64,000 nucleotides of DNA from UBA5314 sp040217815 (GTDB taxonomy: Bacteria > Bacillota > Syntrophomonadia > Syntrophomonadales > Syntrophomonadaceae), in NCBI GenBank assembly GCA_040217815.1, contig JBEHWI010000001.1:1-64000 (forward strand). The letters are read 5' to 3'. This document shows, piece by piece, positions 60,743-64,000 of the stretch. Made by a program: the position numbers and the translations under genes. The stretch's first letter is position 1. Every line of letters starts with the position of its first letter. The notes beneath the pieces were generated by a model. The model saw nothing but the letters and a program-made list of their open reading frames with translations. It was not told the DNA's origin and ran no database searches.

Positions 60743-61693
60743 TTAAGCGTTGCTGACCATCTTCCTCTTGGTCAAATTCATAATTAGATTGATCTCACTT
60801 TGGCCACGACCCAGAATGCGGGCTATTTCTTTTTGATCATAGCCTTGCTCGGAAAGGGTGCGAACTGCCAGATAGGGATGCGCCTGCTTTATCTCATCCA
60901 TGGAGAATTGCTGCCCTCTCTCGCTGCTTACTTGGTTAAACTCATTCTTTTCAGGAGTAGTACCTGCTGAAATGGTTTTGGACTGCAATAAAGGCTGCGG
61001 TGGCGCTATATACTTTTCTCCAAAGAACCACTGCGACTTGATCGCCTCAACCTGTTCAGCACTTAAAACCTTCATGTGATGGTTTATAGGAAGACTCAAC
61101 TGCCGGCAAATATTCAAAAGCTCTTTACTGCTGGTTTTAAGCTCTTCGGCCAATTCGTGAATCCTGGGGCCACAAGTCGCACCAGCATCGGTTCTGGGTT
61201 CAGGTGATTCATGATTTATGGCACTTGAGAGCTGAGGCAGCGAATTAAAAACTGCCGCGGGCATTGTCTTCATACGAGAACCGGCTTCTGATTTCTGTTC
61301 AAACAAATTCGAAATCGCAATCTTTTCAGGCATCTGGGGTCTGGAGATTAATCCAGCTGGAAACGATGGAACTTCAGGCCTTGTTTCCAATGGCTGCACC
61401 TTTGAAAATCCTGTTTCAGATTCGGCACGATATTCATGCAGCATGGATTGACCAGCATGAATTACGGCAGGCTCGGGCTCTGCTTCGGCCTTCATCCTGC
61501 GTTCCATATCGTCCACCAGTTCTCTGCTCATATTTATAGTATTTAACATCATTTCCTCTAAGTCACATTTAACTTCCTGGGCTTGCAGCAGGCTGGCCTT
61601 TAATTCTTTGGAACAACTTTCCATAAATAACTTTTGGCGGTTGACGCTGTACAACGCCACCGCTATCAAGATGCCAGCCATAATGCAGATCAA
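60743..61693 (-). CDS. membrane-anchored protein with IF2-N-like and HTH domains (DUF6115-like)
   Basis: A 316-residue protein. N-terminal membrane segment (about 1-16), a charged coiled coil (22-75), a low-complexity linker (75-175), an IF2-N-like module at 177-222 ('RIHELAEELKTSSKELLN', 'LPINHHMKVLSAEQVEAIKS'), and a C-terminal helix-turn-helix (268-312, 'YLAVRTLSEQGYDQKEIA', 'GRGQSEINLIMNL'). The C-terminal part resembles a DUF6115 domain found after sigD/flagellar genes. Start TTG 61693 is best but poor: coding continues upstream for ~20 codons ('RRWGKIITL') without a canonical start. Role unknown; possibly a regulator in motility. Confidence 0.75.
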   Translation of the reverse strand: MICIMAGILIAVALYSVNRQKLFMESCSKELKASLLQAQEVKCDLEEMMLNTINMSRELVDDMERRMKAEAEPEPAVIHAGQSMLHEYRAESETGFSKVQPLETRPEVPSFPAGLISRPQMPEKIAISNLFEQKSEAGSRMKTMPAAVFNSLPQLSSAINHESPEPRTDAGATCGPRIHELAEELKTSSKELLNICRQLSLPINHHMKVLSAEQVEAIKSQWFFGEKYIAPPQPLLQSKTISAGTTPEKNEFNQVSSERGQQFSMDEIKQAHPYLAVRTLSEQGYDQKEIARILGRGQSEINLIMNLTKRKMVSNA

Positions 61694-61716
61694 GGTGATG
61701 ATTTTTCCCCACCGCC

Positions 61717-62037
61717 TTATATGGTGATATCCAAAAAGTGCCCTGAATCGTGGTTATTTAGACTCTTACTGTCGTTATTCGCCTCATTTTCATTTTTTCC
61801 TTTTTTTTCTTGGCTATTTTTTTCTTTTTTTTGTTTTTCTTGTCGCCGATGGATCTCAGCATGCTCACTTTTTAACATCTGGTTTACTTCTTTGGTATTA
61901 TGCTGAGTCTGTTGGACTATTGCTTGAACAAATTCCTGCTGCCGATTATCGTGATCGATCTGCTGGGTGTGTTGAATACGAGCCACATCGCCCACCTTCT
62001 GAACCAGGACTTGCATGTCTATACTCCTGATGCTCAT
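61717..62037 (-). CDS. small charged protein of the motility operon
   Basis: A 106-residue, very Gln-, Lys- and Glu-rich protein, probably mostly helical ('DNRQQEFVQAIVQQTQHNTK', then a lysine/glutamate-rich stretch 'RRQEKQKKEKNSQEKK'). Not recognised. ATG 62037 follows GAAGGTGAAG. It lies between the FapA-like gene and the DUF6115-like gene, tightly spaced, and so belongs to that operon. Confidence 0.7.
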   Translation of the reverse strand: MSIRSIDMQVLVQKVGDVARIQHTQQIDHDNRQQEFVQAIVQQTQHNTKEVNQMLKSEHAEIHRRQEKQKKEKNSQEKKGKNENEANNDSKSLNNHDSGHFLDITI

Positions 62038-62057
62038 AGCAGCTTCACCTTCCCATC

Positions 62058-63455
62058 CTAACGCAGCGAGGTAACCTTAATTTCGCCTTTATCAAGGACG
62101 AAAGCCGAATATTTAATGGGATCATTGACTACGTGGACGCACTGGCCAATTGAGAGTCTTACTCCGGGATACACAACTTCCCAGGCTGATATTCGAGCAT
62201 TACTGCTCTTTTCAAATTCCTGCTCCAAAAATACCATTCTCTCTTCGATTTGCTGTAATTCCTTACGCTGGTTTTTAAATTCGTCTAAAATGCGCATCAA
62301 CAGCTGCCGCTTTTTATCGTCAAGGTCATCCATGGACATCCCTGATCTCTGGAAAACGCTTATGTTGTGTCCCAGGTTGTCAACGTTCTTTTTCACCTCT
62401 CCATGGGCTTTGCCCAATCGGTGATATTCTTCTCGGTAATATGGGTTGACACCTACTTCCACCGCTGTTTGAGTAGCAAGTTGAGACCCCAGGATCTTGC
62501 ACTCGACTTCACCGGAAGCCTGAATAGTCCCACCGACGATAATGCCTTTTTTGTCCATAACCTTAACATTTCCGCCTGCTTTAGCCTGGGATTGCATAAT
62601 GGCTTCGCGGATAAATATGTTTTTGCCCGCTTCAATTCTGGAATTCTCAACAAACCGAGCCTGCAAGTCTTCACCGGCTTTGACCAGTCCTTTAAGCCCT
62701 CCGGTTATGCCTCCCATAACCTGTATGCTGCCTTCAGCAGTAACCTCGGCATTTTCTATAAAACCACGTATTTCTATATCCCCGCCGGCTTTGACTTTAA
62801 AACCGGAGGCTACATTGCCGTTTATCAAAACATTGCCTACAAAATCAATATCCCCTGATGAAAAGTCCACATCTCCATCCAGATTGTAGACCGGGCTGAC
62901 CACAACCTTGCCCCCGACCAGGCTGACATGGCCGTCTACCGCAGCATACAGCTGGGTCTCTTCAGGATTGGCCACCGTGTTTTTGCCTCGAGGCAGCGCT
63001 AAGTCACGGCCTGGTTTAGGCGGTATCTCCTCCCCCAGGACATTGCGACCCGGAGTTCCAGGCGTAGCTAGCGTTTTTAAAACCAACAGTTCCCCTCGTC
63101 GAATGTTGTTTATAAGCCCCAGGTTGTGGTAATCGGCGACTCCCTTTTCGTCAATAGAGGGTGCCAGTTTCTGGCTGGGGAGCGAAAAAAAGAAATCCAA
63201 TTTGGCGGCCTCTCCGTCAACCGGTAGGGTACCCTGAGCAACCACCGCTTTTTCCCTTCCGTTCGCAATAAGCTCTTTTATTCTCTCTTCGTTAATGCCA
63301 TAGACTATACTGTTTTGAGTCAGGACTTGTACGGCCTGGTCGAAAGTACAGGGCAGACCCTGGCCAGAGGGCGGCTGAACCTCCAAAAATGCAGCCATTT
63401 TCCCGCTGTCGAAATACACCTTTAACGAGCCGTCCCTGTTATGCTCGTTTTCCAT
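62058..63455 (-). CDS. FapA-family polymer-forming protein (DUF342)
   Basis: A 465-residue protein of the FapA family. An N-terminal domain is followed by a long beta-helix with glycine-rich turns ('GDVDFSSGDIDFVGNVLING', 'VKAGGDIEIRGFIENAEVTA') and a coiled coil near the C-terminus (about 360-425). FapA-family proteins lie next to sigD or the chemotaxis genes; they appear to work in motility/adhesion but the exact role is unclear. ATG 63455 follows AAGGGGGC. Confidence 0.88.
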   Translation of the reverse strand: MENEHNRDGSLKVYFDSGKMAAFLEVQPPSGQGLPCTFDQAVQVLTQNSIVYGINEERIKELIANGREKAVVAQGTLPVDGEAAKLDFFFSLPSQKLAPSIDEKGVADYHNLGLINNIRRGELLVLKTLATPGTPGRNVLGEEIPPKPGRDLALPRGKNTVANPEETQLYAAVDGHVSLVGGKVVVSPVYNLDGDVDFSSGDIDFVGNVLINGNVASGFKVKAGGDIEIRGFIENAEVTAEGSIQVMGGITGGLKGLVKAGEDLQARFVENSRIEAGKNIFIREAIMQSQAKAGGNVKVMDKKGIIVGGTIQASGEVECKILGSQLATQTAVEVGVNPYYREEYHRLGKAHGEVKKNVDNLGHNISVFQRSGMSMDDLDDKKRQLLMRILDEFKNQRKELQQIEERMVFLEQEFEKSSNARISAWEVVYPGVRLSIGQCVHVVNDPIKYSAFVLDKGEIKVTSLR

Positions 63456-63588
63456 AATCCCAGCCCCCTTTATTAACCTGAAAAATCTGCCTAACCGTTG
63501 ATAACCCAAACCTAAAAGGCCTGGGATAACGTATTAACCCAGGACCGCGAACCTTCCCTGATATGCGTTTTCCTTGGCTATACGCCCG

Positions 63589-64000
63589 TTATCTGAGCAT
63601 CTGTTTCTTTTTACTGAGGCTGCCCCGCAGCCTTAGAATTGCCTTGGTATGCAGCTGTGAAATCCGCGATTCGGAAAGAGTAAGTACAGCTCCGATCTCC
63701 TTCAACGTCAAACCTTCATAGTAATAAAGATAAACAACAGTCTTTTCTTTTTCCGGCAAACGAGCAATAGCCCTGGCTAAGGTCTCTTTGACTTCAGTAA
63801 ATTCGGCCATTTCTAGTGCATCTACGGCATCTTCATCCTGTAAGATGTCGACAATACGTTTTTTATTGTCATCGCCTTCTTCGCCGGGAAGGAAATCATC
63901 TAATGATATTATCGTAGTTGCAGCAACTTCCCTTAATAGGACCGCCAGATCATTCAGGCTGATGCCCATTTCCCGAGCTACCTCTTCATCACTGGCCGAG
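63589..64000 (-). CDS. sigma factor of the FliA/SigD/WhiG family (5' end cut off)
   Basis: 137 codons visible; the start lies beyond the right edge. The frame enters with 'SASDEEVAREMGISLNDL' (region 3) and continues to 'FTEVKETLARAIARLPEKEK' and 'LKEIGAVLTLSESRISQLHT' (region 4). Sequence fits flagellar sigma-28 (SigD). It lies directly ahead of the FapA-like gene, as in Bacillus and clostridial motility operons, so it belongs to the fla/che operon. Confidence 0.9.
   Translation of the reverse strand, partial: SASDEEVAREMGISLNDLAVLLREVAATTIISLDDFLPGEEGDDNKKRIVDILQDEDAVDALEMAEFTEVKETLARAIARLPEKEKTVVYLYYYEGLTLKEIGAVLTLSESRISQLHTKAILRLRGSLSKKKQMLR

Overview
The window comes from a spore-forming, motile, low-to-mid GC member of the Clostridia (Bacillota). 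The evidence is a PolC-type replicative polymerase, sporulation genes (YunB, an alpha/beta-type SASP, YlmC/YmxH, a YlxY-type deacetylase), a SigD-type sigma factor next to an FapA-like gene, and the classic Gram-positive order rpsB-tsf-pyrH-frr-uppS-cdsA-dxr-rseP-ispG-proS-polC-rimP-nusA-rnpM-ylxQ-infB-rbfA-nrnA-truB-ribF-rpsO-pnp-ylxY-mlpA. A Syntrophomonas-like relative is plausible, but that is an impression of gene style and not proved here. TTG start codons are unusually common.

Layout. 1-3.6 kb: yunB on the minus strand, a ~240-bp palindromic MITE-like element, gltX, then a two-tRNA cluster (Gln-CTG, Glu-CTC) behind a perfect consensus promoter, and a small unknown gene. 3.6-8 kb: tyrS, divergent from a class A PBP with a Cys-rich tail and a small lipoprotein. 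8-17.6 kb: a seven-gene minus-strand run zapA-polX-yetF-like-phosphomutase-like-NIF3-like-U32 peptidase-mutS2. 17.9-21.6 kb: a cell-envelope patch with a cyclic-di-GMP-I riboswitch plus terminator controlling a secreted transglutaminase, a decayed sortase (catalytic His changed to Tyr, membrane anchor missing) and a second class A PBP. 21.8-27.1 kb: corA, a DUF47 protein, a radical SAM protein, a SASP, a short MgtC-like protein, guaB and a small HTH protein. 27.3-29.9 kb: an 865-residue exported protein made almost wholly of nine ~93-residue repeats.

30-64 kb: an almost unbroken minus-strand block of core genes for translation, RNA decay, isoprenoid and phospholipid synthesis and replication, starting from the end of a motility operon (sigD, FapA-like, two small proteins) at the right edge. 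Internal hairpins between rpsB/tsf, before rimP, between rpsO/pnp and after frr and pnp divide it into transcription units.

The most unusual items are: a PolC of 1,210 residues with a clean absence of the 3'-5' exonuclease domain but a PHP domain that keeps metal-ligand motifs; a pnp gene whose only well-placed start after its Shine-Dalgarno is ATA; two copies of an inverted-repeat element 59 kb apart; a membrane-anchored motility-operon protein carrying an IF-2 N-terminal-like domain; the decayed sortase; and the repeat protein. No CRISPR array, phage, transposase gene or complete new defence system is visible.
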